From Ruminococcus sp. (GTDB lineage Bacteria > Bacillota > Clostridia > Oscillospirales > Ruminococcaceae), in NCBI GenBank assembly GCA_031262835.1, contig JAISGY010000036.1, positions 1 to 42,249 on the forward strand: DNA of 42,249 nt, written 5' to 3'. Shown here in pieces: positions 34,233-42,218 of the stretch. Each line of letters begins with the position of its first letter. The stretch's first letter is position 1. Both the position numbers and the translations under genes were made by a program. The notes beneath the pieces are model-generated. The model saw nothing but the letters and a program-made list of their open reading frames with translations, was not told where the DNA came from and did not search any database.

Positions 34233-36569
34233 TTATATGTGCCACAACTCACTGGCGTACTGTTTAATTGTTCTATCGGAGGAGAAGAAGCCGGAGTTTG
34301 CTATATTCATCCAACATTTTTTCGCGAAGACTTGTTTGTTCTTGGTGTCGTACAACGCTCTTAGTTTTGTATCTACATAGCCTTCGAGGTCGGCGAGTAG
34401 GAAGTACACGTCGGGTTTGTGCCATGATGCGCCGATTGTGAGGCTTGCGAAGAGCTCGCCGAACCAGCCGCGGTCGCCGTCGTTGAATGTTCCGTCAACG
34501 AGGGTGTTTACGACGCGTTTTACCCGCTCGTTGGTGTTATAAATCTTCTCTTTCGGGCGGTAGGTCGGGCGGATTCTTGCAATTTCTTCCACTCTGCACC
34601 CGAAAATATACTCGTTCTCCCAGCCGGCTTTCTCGGTAATCTCGACGTTCGCGCCGTCCCATGTTCCGAGGGTGACTGCACCGTTGCACATGAATTTCAT
34701 GTTGCCGGTGCCGGACGCTTCCGTGCCTGCGGTTGAAATCTGCTCGGAGATGTCGGCAGCGGGAATAATCTTTTCGGCGTAGGAGACGTTGTAGTTATGG
34801 AGGAATATTACCTTTAGTTTATCCTTTGTGTCGGGGTCGTTGTTAACAAGTTCCGCTACGCAGTTAATATACTTAATAATCGCCTTCGCCCGCCTGTACG
34901 CCGGAGCAGCCTTCGCGCCGAAGATGAAGACGGTCGGAGCAAGGTCGGGCAGTTTCTTATCCTTAATCTTGAAATAAAGGTCCATAATCGAAAACGCGTT
35001 AAGGAGCTGCCTTTTGTACTCGTGAAGCCTCTTCACTTGAACGTCGAAAACCCATGTCGGGTCGATATCGACGCCTTCGTATTCTTTGATAAATTTTGCA
35101 AGCTGACGCTTCTTTTCTGCCTTAATTTCGATGAAGCGGTTAATTGTCGCGGGGTCATCGACGTATTTTTTAAGGTCAGTTAGCCTGTCAAGGTCGGTCT
35201 GCCAGCCATCGCCTATCTTTTCGGTTATAAGAGAAGACAGCTCGGGGTTGCAGAGCCCCAACCAACGGCGCGGGGTAATACCGTTCGTCTTGTTCTGGAA
35301 CTTGTCGGGGTAGATTTCATACCACTCTTTTAAGGCATCTTTCTTGAGGATTTCGGAGTGGATAGCCGCAACGCCGTTGATATACTCTCCGCCGTAGATG
35401 GCAAGCCTTGCCATATGGATTCTTGAGCCGTCGAAGATTGCCTTTTCCGCAATCTGCGCAGGGTTCTGCCCAATCCCTTTGAGGTATCGAATCAAGTGCT
35501 CATTTATAAGCATGATTATCTCATAAATTATCGGGAGCACCGATTTGTAAAGCTTCGCGTCCCATTTTTCGAGGGCTTCCGCCATTACGGTGTGGTTTGT
35601 GTAGGAACACACTTTCCGCGCAATTTCAAAGCTCTCATTGAAGGTCAGCCCCTCTTTGAACATGAGGATACGAACAATTTCCGGGATTGCTACGACGGGG
35701 TGTGTGTCGTTCAGCTGCACTGCGTATTGTTCGGCAAAGTGGGAGAAGTCGCTGCCGAAGCGGGATTTGTACTGCTTTATTATAGTCTGGATTGTTGCGG
35801 AGACGAAGAAGTATTGTTGCTTTATTCTTAGGCGCAAGCCCTTCTCATAGTTGTCGTTCGGGTAAAGCACGTCTGAGATTGCCTCGGCGTTGATTTTGTC
35901 CTCCGACGCCTTACTATACTCCTGCTTGTCGAATTCCGCGAAGTTAAAGCCCTGTAGGGATTCCGCCTGCCATAGGCGAAGAGTTCCGATTGATTTTAAG
36001 CCATAGCCGATTATAGGCATATCATAGGGCACAGCCTTAACCGCGCCGTCCCCGAATTCAACCGTTACAGCTTCCGCTTCGCGCCGTACAGACCAAGGGT
36101 CACCGTACTTTAGCCAATCGTCCGCTTCCTCCCCTTGACAGCCCTCATGGATATACTGCTTAAAAAGCCCGTACCGATAACGGATTCCATAACCCGTCAG
36201 CGGCACATCAAGCGTCGCGGCGGAGTCGAGAAAACACGCCGCAAGACGCCCCAAGCCCCCGTTTCCGAGGGCGGCGTCTTCGATCTCTTCAAATTTGTTT
36301 ATGTCAACTGTTTCCTTAATTTCGTCAAGGAGCCCTGCGCAGTAGAGGTTGTTATAAACCGCTCTGCCCATAAGGAATTCGCAGGAAAGGTAGCAAGCCT
36401 GCCTGCCCGAATTCCGCCTTTCGGTGTCCGCCTTCCATTTCGGCGCAATTTCGCACATAACGGCTCTTGCAACCGCGTTATGGAGTTCATACGCCGGGAG
36501 GTCTTGCCTTAGTTCTGTGCCATATTCGCTCTTTAGGTTGTTGTTAATAAGTTCGCGAAGATTTGACAT
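34233..36569 (-). CDS. glgP: Glycogen/starch/alpha-glucan phosphorylase
   Basis: The enzyme releases glucose-1-phosphate from the ends of alpha-1,4-glucans using phosphate and pyridoxal phosphate. The 778-residue product is within the normal range. It has YGIRYRYGLFKQYI near residue 125, QLNDTHPVVAIPE, the KRLHEYKRQLLN motif and EASGTGNMKFMCNGA with the PLP-binding Lys. AGAAGG precedes the ATG. It is the last gene of an operon with a coaX-like gene, an ECF-type membrane protein and three secreted paralogues, an unusual setting, since glgP usually sits with other glycogen genes. It ends at a strong terminator. Confidence 0.96.
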   Translation of the reverse strand: MSNLRELINNNLKSEYGTELRQDLPAYELHNAVARAVMCEIAPKWKADTERRNSGRQACYLSCEFLMGRAVYNNLYCAGLLDEIKETVDINKFEEIEDAALGNGGLGRLAACFLDSAATLDVPLTGYGIRYRYGLFKQYIHEGCQGEEADDWLKYGDPWSVRREAEAVTVEFGDGAVKAVPYDMPIIGYGLKSIGTLRLWQAESLQGFNFAEFDKQEYSKASEDKINAEAISDVLYPNDNYEKGLRLRIKQQYFFVSATIQTIIKQYKSRFGSDFSHFAEQYAVQLNDTHPVVAIPEIVRILMFKEGLTFNESFEIARKVCSYTNHTVMAEALEKWDAKLYKSVLPIIYEIIMLINEHLIRYLKGIGQNPAQIAEKAIFDGSRIHMARLAIYGGEYINGVAAIHSEILKKDALKEWYEIYPDKFQNKTNGITPRRWLGLCNPELSSLITEKIGDGWQTDLDRLTDLKKYVDDPATINRFIEIKAEKKRQLAKFIKEYEGVDIDPTWVFDVQVKRLHEYKRQLLNAFSIMDLYFKIKDKKLPDLAPTVFIFGAKAAPAYRRAKAIIKYINCVAELVNNDPDTKDKLKVIFLHNYNVSYAEKIIPAADISEQISTAGTEASGTGNMKFMCNGAVTLGTWDGANVEITEKAGWENEYIFGCRVEEIARIRPTYRPKEKIYNTNERVKRVVNTLVDGTFNDGDRGWFGELFASLTIGASWHKPDVYFLLADLEGYVDTKLRALYDTKNKQVFAKKCWMNIANSGFFSSDRTIKQYASELWHI

Positions 36570-36587
36570 ATAATACCTTCTTGTTTC

Positions 36588-37562
36588 TTATTCTGCCGCG
36601 GTTAAAGTGTAGTCTTTCCCATCATATGCGACCTTAAGGGTTGTTCCCTTTTCGAGGGTTGCTTTATAGTTTGTTGAGCCCATGTTAAAATCAATATTCC
36701 CCTCTGAATTGTAAAAATTCCAAGAGTCTAATTTTTCGCCGAGTTTTACAACAGCTGTCTTGTCGCGAATGAAGCGGATATAGTTGCCGTCCGCGTCTTC
36801 GTACTTAACGCCGTACTTAATGGAGTTGCCGCTTATGAATTCTTCCGGTTCTTCCTTTTCGGGGGTAAATGTTTCGCCGACGGTTACGTGCTGGAAAAGC
36901 TGCGCTTTGCCGTCTTCGGTATATTTACCCGGGGTATAGGTCATGAGGTATTGCCACTCTTCAGCCGCCGGGTTAACTAAATTCATGTAGATAATGTAAG
37001 AACGTGTGTTATCGTCAGCCATATAGAAGCCGAGGACTTTTCCGCCGAAAAGGAAAATATCGTAGTATTCAGGCGCATAGAGCTTTTCAGCATCTTCAAT
37101 GATTTCAGATTCGGTTAAGCCGTCTTCAATAAGCGCGTCGGAAAGGTGAACATATTTTTTCGCTGTACGGTCATAAACCCAAGAATAGGTGTAGGGGTCG
37201 TAGCCGTAGATAGGGTAGGAGATGGATGTTGCGATAATCTGTAAATATTTATCAGTCTCATAAGTGAACGAACGTATGTTGAACCAGTCCGAATCATCTT
37301 CATCAGCAAGTTTGTATCTTGCCTCACGAACGTCAGACCCGATAGTTCTCGCTATGTCGGAGTTCATCATGAAAATTTCTTTGCGAACCGCTTCGGAAGT
37401 GCTTCTTGACGCGTCAAATTCAGAAAGTTCAAGGATAGATTCGCCGTCTGTCTCAATTTCCTCACGGTTAATCTCAACACCGTCGTCAAGTGCATATGCC
37501 GGAACTGCCATTAAACCAACAGCTAAAGCTGCCGCCAAGATTGCCGATAAAACCTTTTTCAT
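36588..37562 (-). CDS. Secreted DUF3298/RsiV-like paralogue 1
   Basis: This is a predicted exported protein of 324 residues. It has a Sec signal peptide (MKKVLSAILAAALAVGLMAV, likely cleaved after AYA) without a lipobox. The central domain has ISYPIYGYDPYTYSWVYDRT (about residues 115-134), the DUF3298-like pattern, and a C-terminal part opening IKYGVKYEDADGNYIRF. It is the most divergent of three tandem copies. AAGAGGTAAG precedes the ATG, a leader shared with the other copies. It lies 18 bases upstream of glgP and 23 downstream of copy 2. The function is unknown; extracytoplasmic binding is possible. Confidence 0.75.
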   Translation of the reverse strand: MKKVLSAILAAALAVGLMAVPAYALDDGVEINREEIETDGESILELSEFDASRSTSEAVRKEIFMMNSDIARTIGSDVREARYKLADEDDSDWFNIRSFTYETDKYLQIIATSISYPIYGYDPYTYSWVYDRTAKKYVHLSDALIEDGLTESEIIEDAEKLYAPEYYDIFLFGGKVLGFYMADDNTRSYIIYMNLVNPAAEEWQYLMTYTPGKYTEDGKAQLFQHVTVGETFTPEKEEPEEFISGNSIKYGVKYEDADGNYIRFIRDKTAVVKLGEKLDSWNFYNSEGNIDFNMGSTNYKATLEKGTTLKVAYDGKDYTLTAAE

Positions 37563-37585
37563 AACTTACCTCTTTATATATTTTT

Positions 37586-38569
37586 TTATTCTTTGGCGGT
37601 CAGAGTGTAATCTTTCCCGTCAATAGTAATCTTTAGGGTTGTTCCGTTTTCGAGTGTTCCTTCATGGTTTTCTGTGAGCTTGCTAAGTTCTATCTTCTCG
37701 CCGTTCCGATACCAGAACAGGGACGAAAGTTTACCGCCAACCTTAACAATCGCGTATTTGTCACGCAAGAATCGGATATAGTTGCCGTCGGCATCTTCGT
37801 ACTTGACGCCGTACTTAATGAAGTTACTGCTGTCAATTTCTTTTACTTCCGCTTCGTAACATTCAAAATATTCGCCGACGATTACGCTTTCAAAGAGCTC
37901 GGTTTCGCCGTTTTCGGTGTACTGCTTCGGAACGTATACCATAAGCGTCTGCCACTCTTCGGCTTGCGGATTAACCATATTCATACGGAGGATATACATA
38001 GGGTGAGGTGTTTCTTCCTCTTCACAAATCCAAAAGCCTTGGACTTTGCCGCCGAAAAGGTATTCCTCGCCGAAGGGGGTATAAAGTTTCTCCGCGTCCT
38101 TAAGGATTTCGTCTTCGGTTAAGCCGTCCTTTATAAGAACGTCCGAAAGGCGGAGATATTTTTCAGCTCCCCTGTCGTAAACCCAAGAGTAAACGTTGGG
38201 GTCATAGCCGTAGGTAGGGTATTCAATTGAAGTTGCGATAATCTGTAAAAATTTGTCGGAAGTGTTAGAGTATGAATGAATTTGAAATGTACCTTCATAG
38301 GTTTCATCAGAAAGTGTTCTTTCGGCGGTACGCACTTGGGGCTTGATTGTATTGTCAATGTCGGAGTTTATCATCAAAATTTCCCGCCGTACTGCTTCGT
38401 CAGTGCTTCTTGACGCGTCGAAATACGAAAGCTCAACAACAGAATCGCCGCTTGCTTCAAATTCCTCACGCTCAATCTCCACACCGTCGTCAAATGCCGC
38501 CGCTGCCGGAACTGCCATTAAGCCGAGCGATAAAGCTGTAGCTAAGATTGCCGATAAAAGCTTTTTCAT
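37586..38569 (-). CDS. Secreted DUF3298/RsiV-like paralogue 2
   Basis: This is the 327-residue middle copy. The signal peptide (MKKLLSAILATALSLGLMAV, then PAAAA) lacks a lipobox Cys. It has the conserved patch YFDASRSTDEAVRREILMIN, the central IEYPTYGYDPNVYSWVYDR motif and the C-terminal IKYGVKYEDADGNYIRFLRD. It is closest to copy 3. The ribosome site AAGAGGTAAGT adjoins the ATG, with 26 bases to the preceding gene. The domain resembles the extracytoplasmic portion of RsiV-type anti-sigma factors, but there is no membrane helix or cytoplasmic part, so it is not itself an anti-sigma factor. Confidence 0.75.
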   Translation of the reverse strand: MKKLLSAILATALSLGLMAVPAAAAFDDGVEIEREEFEASGDSVVELSYFDASRSTDEAVRREILMINSDIDNTIKPQVRTAERTLSDETYEGTFQIHSYSNTSDKFLQIIATSIEYPTYGYDPNVYSWVYDRGAEKYLRLSDVLIKDGLTEDEILKDAEKLYTPFGEEYLFGGKVQGFWICEEEETPHPMYILRMNMVNPQAEEWQTLMVYVPKQYTENGETELFESVIVGEYFECYEAEVKEIDSSNFIKYGVKYEDADGNYIRFLRDKYAIVKVGGKLSSLFWYRNGEKIELSKLTENHEGTLENGTTLKITIDGKDYTLTAKE

Positions 38570-38595
38570 ACTTACCTCTTAATTTTATTTAGGAA

Positions 38596-39576
38596 TTATG
38601 GAGCTGCCGTAAAGGTGTAGTCTTTTCCGCCGATGTTAACCTTAAGGATTGTACCGTTTTCCACAGTTGCTTCATAGGCCTCTTTCCGATTGACAATCTG
38701 TAACATCCCGGCGTTATGATAAAAGCTCCAAGACGAAAGTTTCCCGTCAATCTTCATAAACGCGCTTTGGTCCCGAAGGAAGCGCATATAGTTGCCGTCA
38801 GCATCTTCATACTTAACGTTATACTTAGGGAGGTTGTCGTATTCATTTTTGCCGCCTTCTGCTTCTTCATATTCAATACGATCGCCGAGGGTTACGTCTT
38901 CGTAAAGTAAGGGGGTGCCGTCTTCGGTGTACTGCCCCGGTACGTATACCATAAGCGTCTGCCAAGTTTCGGAAGCCGGCCAGCATTTATTCATACGGAG
39001 TATGTAGACGCTATGAGGAACTTCTTCCTCTTCACAAATCCAAAAGCCTTGAACTTTTCCGCTGAAAAGATATTCCCCGTGTGAAGTAGTATAAAGCTCT
39101 TCGGCGTCCTTAAGGATTTCGTCTTCGGTTAAGCCGTCCTTTATAAGCACGTCCGAAAGGCGGAGATATTTTTTTGCCGTACGGTCGTAAACCCAAGAGT
39201 AAGCGTAGGGGTCATAACCGTATGTGGGGTATTCAATTGAGGTTGCGACAACCTGCAAAAATTTGTCGGAAGTGTTAGAGTATGAACGAATCTCAAATGT
39301 ACCTTCATAGGTTTCATCAGAAAGTGTCCTTTCGGCGATACGAACTTGCGGTTCGATTGTGTAGGCAATGTCGGAGTTAATCATCATTATCTCGCGTCTT
39401 GCCGCCTCGGAAGTGCTTCTTGACGCGTCGAAATAGGTAATGTGAACGACAGAATCGCCGCTTGTTTCAAGTTCTTCACGATTAAGCTTAACACCATCGT
39501 CAAGTGCACTTGCCGGAACTGCCATTAAGCCGAAGGCTAAGCCCGCCGCCAATATCGCCGAAAGTAACTTTTTCAT
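38596..39576 (-). CDS. Secreted DUF3298/RsiV-like paralogue 3
   Basis: This is the first-transcribed copy, 326 residues from ATG 39576 (MKKLLSAILAAGLAFGLMAV, likely cleaved after ASA). The longer frame to 39633 is rejected because it overlaps the ECF gene and would bury the signal peptide. AGAGGTAA contains both this gene's ribosome site and the stop codon of the upstream ECF-type gene, only 2 bases from the ATG, so translation is probably coupled. It has the same domain pattern as copies 1 and 2 (IEYPTYGYDPYAYSWVYDRT). Confidence 0.78.
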   Translation of the reverse strand: MKKLLSAILAAGLAFGLMAVPASALDDGVKLNREELETSGDSVVHITYFDASRSTSEAARREIMMINSDIAYTIEPQVRIAERTLSDETYEGTFEIRSYSNTSDKFLQVVATSIEYPTYGYDPYAYSWVYDRTAKKYLRLSDVLIKDGLTEDEILKDAEELYTTSHGEYLFSGKVQGFWICEEEEVPHSVYILRMNKCWPASETWQTLMVYVPGQYTEDGTPLLYEDVTLGDRIEYEEAEGGKNEYDNLPKYNVKYEDADGNYMRFLRDQSAFMKIDGKLSSWSFYHNAGMLQIVNRKEAYEATVENGTILKVNIGGKDYTFTAAP

Positions 39577-39578
39577 AT

Positions 39579-40208
39579 TTACCTCTTTATTTTGTTTATA
39601 ATTCCCGAAAGTCCCGCGCCTACAACCGTACAAGCGGACGCTTCGAGTGCGCCGTTTAATGCAACAACCGTTGCGACAATATAGAGTATTATGCTGCCGC
39701 CGTCAAAACCAAGTGCGGAAGAAACGTCGGCGTTATTCCCGAAGATAACAAGAAGCGCGCCGAGGAAAAACACGGTATTGCAGAGCGAGCCGAAGAGTGC
39801 CGCCGCCGGATAGAGGAATCTTGCCCGCGCTTTATTTTCAAGGAGTTTTACAAGGAGCGCAGGGAGAAGCCCCGCAAGTGTCCTCATAGGAACACACATT
39901 ATAAATGTACCCAAAGGATTAAGTTCCAAAACCATTGCGCCGAACGCATCCGTCCCCGTTACACAGGTTAAAAACGATGTTATCCCGAAAACCGTTCCGA
40001 GGAACGCACCGCCGGCAGGTCCCGTTACAATCGCGCCGACAACTACCGGCACCATCAAAAACGAGATTTTAAGTGCTCCGACCGGGAGGTAGCCTAAGGG
40101 GGTTAATGCCATAACGACTGTTATCGCCGTGAGGATTGCAAGCTGTACAAGCTTTAGAATTTTGCCGTTTGTTCGAGTTCCTGTCGCTGCTAATGCATCT
40201 GCTTTCAT
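39579..40208 (-). CDS. ECF transporter S component, possibly pantothenate-specific
   Basis: This is a predicted substrate-binding membrane subunit of an energy-coupling-factor vitamin importer. The start at 40208 (MKADALAATGTRTNG) has GGAGG 5 bases upstream; the GTG at 40220 would overlap that site. The 209-residue product has about six hydrophobic segments and an S-component-like motif, ALKISFLMVPVVVGAIVTGP. It needs the EcfA/A'/T module, which is not in the window. The adjacent coaX-like gene suggests pantothenate (PanT-like), but folate or another vitamin is possible. Its stop overlaps the ribosome site of secreted paralogue 3. Confidence 0.75.
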   Translation of the reverse strand: MKADALAATGTRTNGKILKLVQLAILTAITVVMALTPLGYLPVGALKISFLMVPVVVGAIVTGPAGGAFLGTVFGITSFLTCVTGTDAFGAMVLELNPLGTFIMCVPMRTLAGLLPALLVKLLENKARARFLYPAAALFGSLCNTVFFLGALLVIFGNNADVSSALGFDGGSIILYIVATVVALNGALEASACTVVGAGLSGIINKIKR

Positions 40209-40257
40209 GATAGCCTCCACTGGTATCTCTTCCTAAAAAAGAGTACACCGTAAAATA

Positions 40258-41022
40258 TTAGGTAATGTTTCGCATATAAATTGCCGCAAGTCCGTCAAGA
40301 ACAAGGGTGTCGTCGATTATAACCCTCTCTTCGCAGTATTTTGACGCAAGCTTTGCGTAACGCCCGGTGATAACTACCGCCGCGTCTGCTCCTAAAATAG
40401 CCTTGTAACGGCGTACAAAGCCGTCGATAACCGCCGCCGCCGCATAGACGATGCCGGATTTCATACAGCTTTCGGTATTTGTCCCAAGGACAGAGTAGGA
40501 AGCGTTTTCACGAACGTGAATCCGCGGGAGTTCCGCCGTCTTGTCAGAAAGAGCACGAAGGGAGAGTGCAAATCCCGGAATTAAGGCACCGCCTCGCACG
40601 ACCGAATCTTTGTCGATGACGGTAAAAGCCGTCGCCGCCGCAAAATCGGCTGTTATCGCGGGATAGCCGTACTTGGCTGTTGCCCCCGCCGCAACTGCGA
40701 CAAGGTTCGCGCCGAGTGCGGCAGGGTTGTCAATACGGATATTGAGCCCCGTCTTTACCCCCGGACCGATTACAACAATCCGCCCGTTTGTAAGCCTTTT
40801 CACCGCCGCAGAAATAACACTCGTATCCACGTCCGAAACATCTGCAATTACCGCTCCGTCAAACTGCGTATGTGAAACGTCAAGCATCGACCGCAATTTA
40901 ACCGTATACTCGTCCGCCGTTACGGCAGATGGAGTTACAAACTGCGCCCTGAATGTGAGCTTGTCGGAGTCGAAAACGCCGACGTCGGTGAATTCGTTCC
41001 CGGAATTAATTGCTAAAAACAT
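40258..41022 (-). CDS. Type III pantothenate kinase (CoaX)-like protein with altered active site
   Basis: The 254-residue product has the CoaX fold pattern: N-terminal phosphate motif, GPGVKTGLNIRIDNP (86-100), GGALIPGF, and C-terminal VIDGFVRRYK. CoaX phosphorylates pantothenate at the start of coenzyme A synthesis. Residues normally essential are changed: the DxGNT motif reads NSGNE (N6), GADR reads GANL (N106) and DFGTA reads DFAAA (D126 kept). Two of three conserved Asp are thus Asn, so catalysis is doubtful and a binding or regulatory role is possible. TTGAGG precedes the ATG. It is the first gene of the ECF/paralogue/glgP operon. Confidence 0.8.
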   Translation of the reverse strand: MFLAINSGNEFTDVGVFDSDKLTFRAQFVTPSAVTADEYTVKLRSMLDVSHTQFDGAVIADVSDVDTSVISAAVKRLTNGRIVVIGPGVKTGLNIRIDNPAALGANLVAVAAGATAKYGYPAITADFAAATAFTVIDKDSVVRGGALIPGFALSLRALSDKTAELPRIHVRENASYSVLGTNTESCMKSGIVYAAAAVIDGFVRRYKAILGADAAVVITGRYAKLASKYCEERVIIDDTLVLDGLAAIYMRNIT

Positions 41023-41076
41023 GATTGCCTCAAAAGATAAAACGGCAGTTTTTTATGGCTGAAAATTACCCATACC

Positions 41077-41082
41077 ATTATA
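41077..41082 (-). promoter_or_regulatory. Extended -10 promoter of the coaX-like to glgP operon
   Basis: On the minus strand TATGTTATAATGG has TATAAT (41082-41077) with the TGn extension. The -35 is weak (ATGAAT). The predicted start is near 41070, about 48 bases before the coaX-like ATG. No stronger promoter was seen further inside the operon. Confidence 0.6.
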
Positions 41083-41162
41083 ACATACCGTTTATTATTA
41101 TTCATTATGATTTTGTGTATATTTTGTTAATTGTTAGGCAAAGGGTTAGCCGCCGACGAAAA

Positions 41163-41262
41163 TGCGGGGCAGGGCGTAAGGGTGGGGCAGATTCGGCGGG
41201 GCGGCAGCGGGGGGGCAGGGCGGCTCGGCTCGGGTGGCTCGGCGGGGCGGGGGGGATTCGGC
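41163..41262. repeat. G-rich intergenic patch with a quadruplex motif
   Basis: The plus strand is extremely G-rich. At 41166-41187 it has four G-tracts (GGGG, GGG, GGG, GGGG) with loops of 2, 5 and 1 bases, a canonical quadruplex motif. Short repeats follow (ATTCGGCGG twice, GGCGGGGCGG twice, GCTCGG three times). The transcript from cheV reads this as C-rich, G-poor RNA just past the stop, as in Rho-loading sites. There is no hairpin terminator in 41023-41267. Confidence 0.7.
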
Positions 41263-41267
41263 GGACT

Positions 41268-42179
41268 TTATTCTGCCGCTATAAGGCGGATTGACAGCTC
41301 GATGAGTTCTTTTATCTGCGGCTTGGAGAATTGACCGTCCGCACCAACCGCCTTGCATTTTGCTATCATCTGCTCGTTAATGAGGGACGAGAAGAGGAGG
41401 ACGGGGATTGAGCGGAGAACGCGGTCGTCTTTGATGCGTTTTGTGAGGGCGTGTCCGTCCATCTTCGGCATTTCGATGTCGGAGATTACGCAGGCGATGT
41501 TGTCGGTGACTTTGCCGGTGGTGTTTTTGAAACTTGAGACGTACTCCCACGCGTCAAGCCCGTTAGAGAACGAGACAATATTCTTAAAGCCGACCTTCGA
41601 GAGCGACTTAACAACCATTTCGTTGAGGAATGCGGAGTCGTCGGCAACGACAAGGCGCTTGTTCCCGACCTTTTCGGTCATGAGGGTGATGTTGTCGATT
41701 CCCGAGTCGTCGAAACCGGAGGTGAGGTTGAGTTTCGAGACGATTTTCTCGAAGTCCATTACGATTATGATCTTCCCGCCGATTTTAACTACGCCGGTTG
41801 AGATTCCAGCCTCTGTCCCGGAACTTGCCATTGCGGGCGGGTCGGATATGTCAGACCAAGAAATACGCTGAATTCCCTCGACGTTCCCGACGCGGAAAGC
41901 GACGGTGAGTTTGTTAAACTCACAGATTACGAACATATTCTTCTCGGGGCGTTTTTCGGTATGTATAACTTTATGCAGGTCAATTACAGAGATAAGCTTG
42001 TCGCGGGGGATAAAGACGCCCTCGACTTCGGGAGCGGCGTTCGGCACGGGGGTAACCTCCGAGTCGATCATTATCTCGACGACCTTCGCAATATTTATGC
42101 CGAAGATGCTGTCCCCAACTTCAAAGACCAAGAGTTCAAGTTCATTCGTTCCGCTTTCGAGCAGTATATTAGTTTCCAT
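41268..42179 (-). CDS. cheV: Chemotaxis coupling protein CheV (CheW-REC)
   Basis: CheV couples chemoreceptors to the CheA kinase and adapts through a receiver domain. The 303-residue product has a CheW-like domain (about 10-160, with LELLVFEVGDSIFGINIAKV) and a receiver domain (about 175-300). The receiver has acidic pocket VVADDS, phospho-acceptor Asp in VISDIEMPKMDG, FSS and FSKP. The start at 42179 (METNILLE) is chosen because GGAGAGG lies 8-14 bases upstream; the ATG at 42194 overlaps that site and has none of its own. It implies motility. No other chemotaxis genes are in the window. Confidence 0.93.
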   Translation of the reverse strand: METNILLESGTNELELLVFEVGDSIFGINIAKVVEIMIDSEVTPVPNAAPEVEGVFIPRDKLISVIDLHKVIHTEKRPEKNMFVICEFNKLTVAFRVGNVEGIQRISWSDISDPPAMASSGTEAGISTGVVKIGGKIIIVMDFEKIVSKLNLTSGFDDSGIDNITLMTEKVGNKRLVVADDSAFLNEMVVKSLSKVGFKNIVSFSNGLDAWEYVSSFKNTTGKVTDNIACVISDIEMPKMDGHALTKRIKDDRVLRSIPVLLFSSLINEQMIAKCKAVGADGQFSKPQIKELIELSIRLIAAE

Positions 42180-42212
42180 ATATATCCTCTCCATTAAGAG
42201 ATATTCGGGGCA

Positions 42213-42218
42213 ATTATA
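42213..42218 (-). promoter_or_regulatory. Promoter -10 of cheV
   Basis: On the minus strand TATAAT (42218-42213) is preceded, 18 bases upstream, by a weak -35 (ATGATT). The predicted start is near 42206, giving a leader of about 27 bases with the GGAGAGG ribosome site. No sigma-D (motility) promoter pattern was seen in the available sequence. Confidence 0.5.

Larger units (their letters stand above)
36588..39576 (-). repeat. Tandem triplication of secreted-protein genes
   Basis: Three genes with the same signal peptide, domain order and ribosome-site leader follow one another with a period close to 1007 bp. Copies 2 and 3 share near-identical DNA blocks, for example 38094-38137 with 39104-39147, and 38250-38330 with 39260-39340. 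Copy 1 is older or has diverged more. This indicates recent duplication or gene conversion between copies 2 and 3. Confidence 0.85.

Noticed and set aside
36588-39576. CRISPR-like periodic repeats
   Set aside because: The periodicity is about 1 kb and comes from tandem gene copies, not short repeats with spacers.
36588-39576. The three paralogues as anti-sigma factors
   Set aside because: They have a signal peptide and exported domain only, with no cytoplasmic zinc-finger-type region, no internal membrane helix and no adjacent sigma factor gene.
41353-41871. 172-residue ORF opposite cheV
   Set aside because: Antisense to the conserved receiver and CheW domains; composition is that of a shadow frame.
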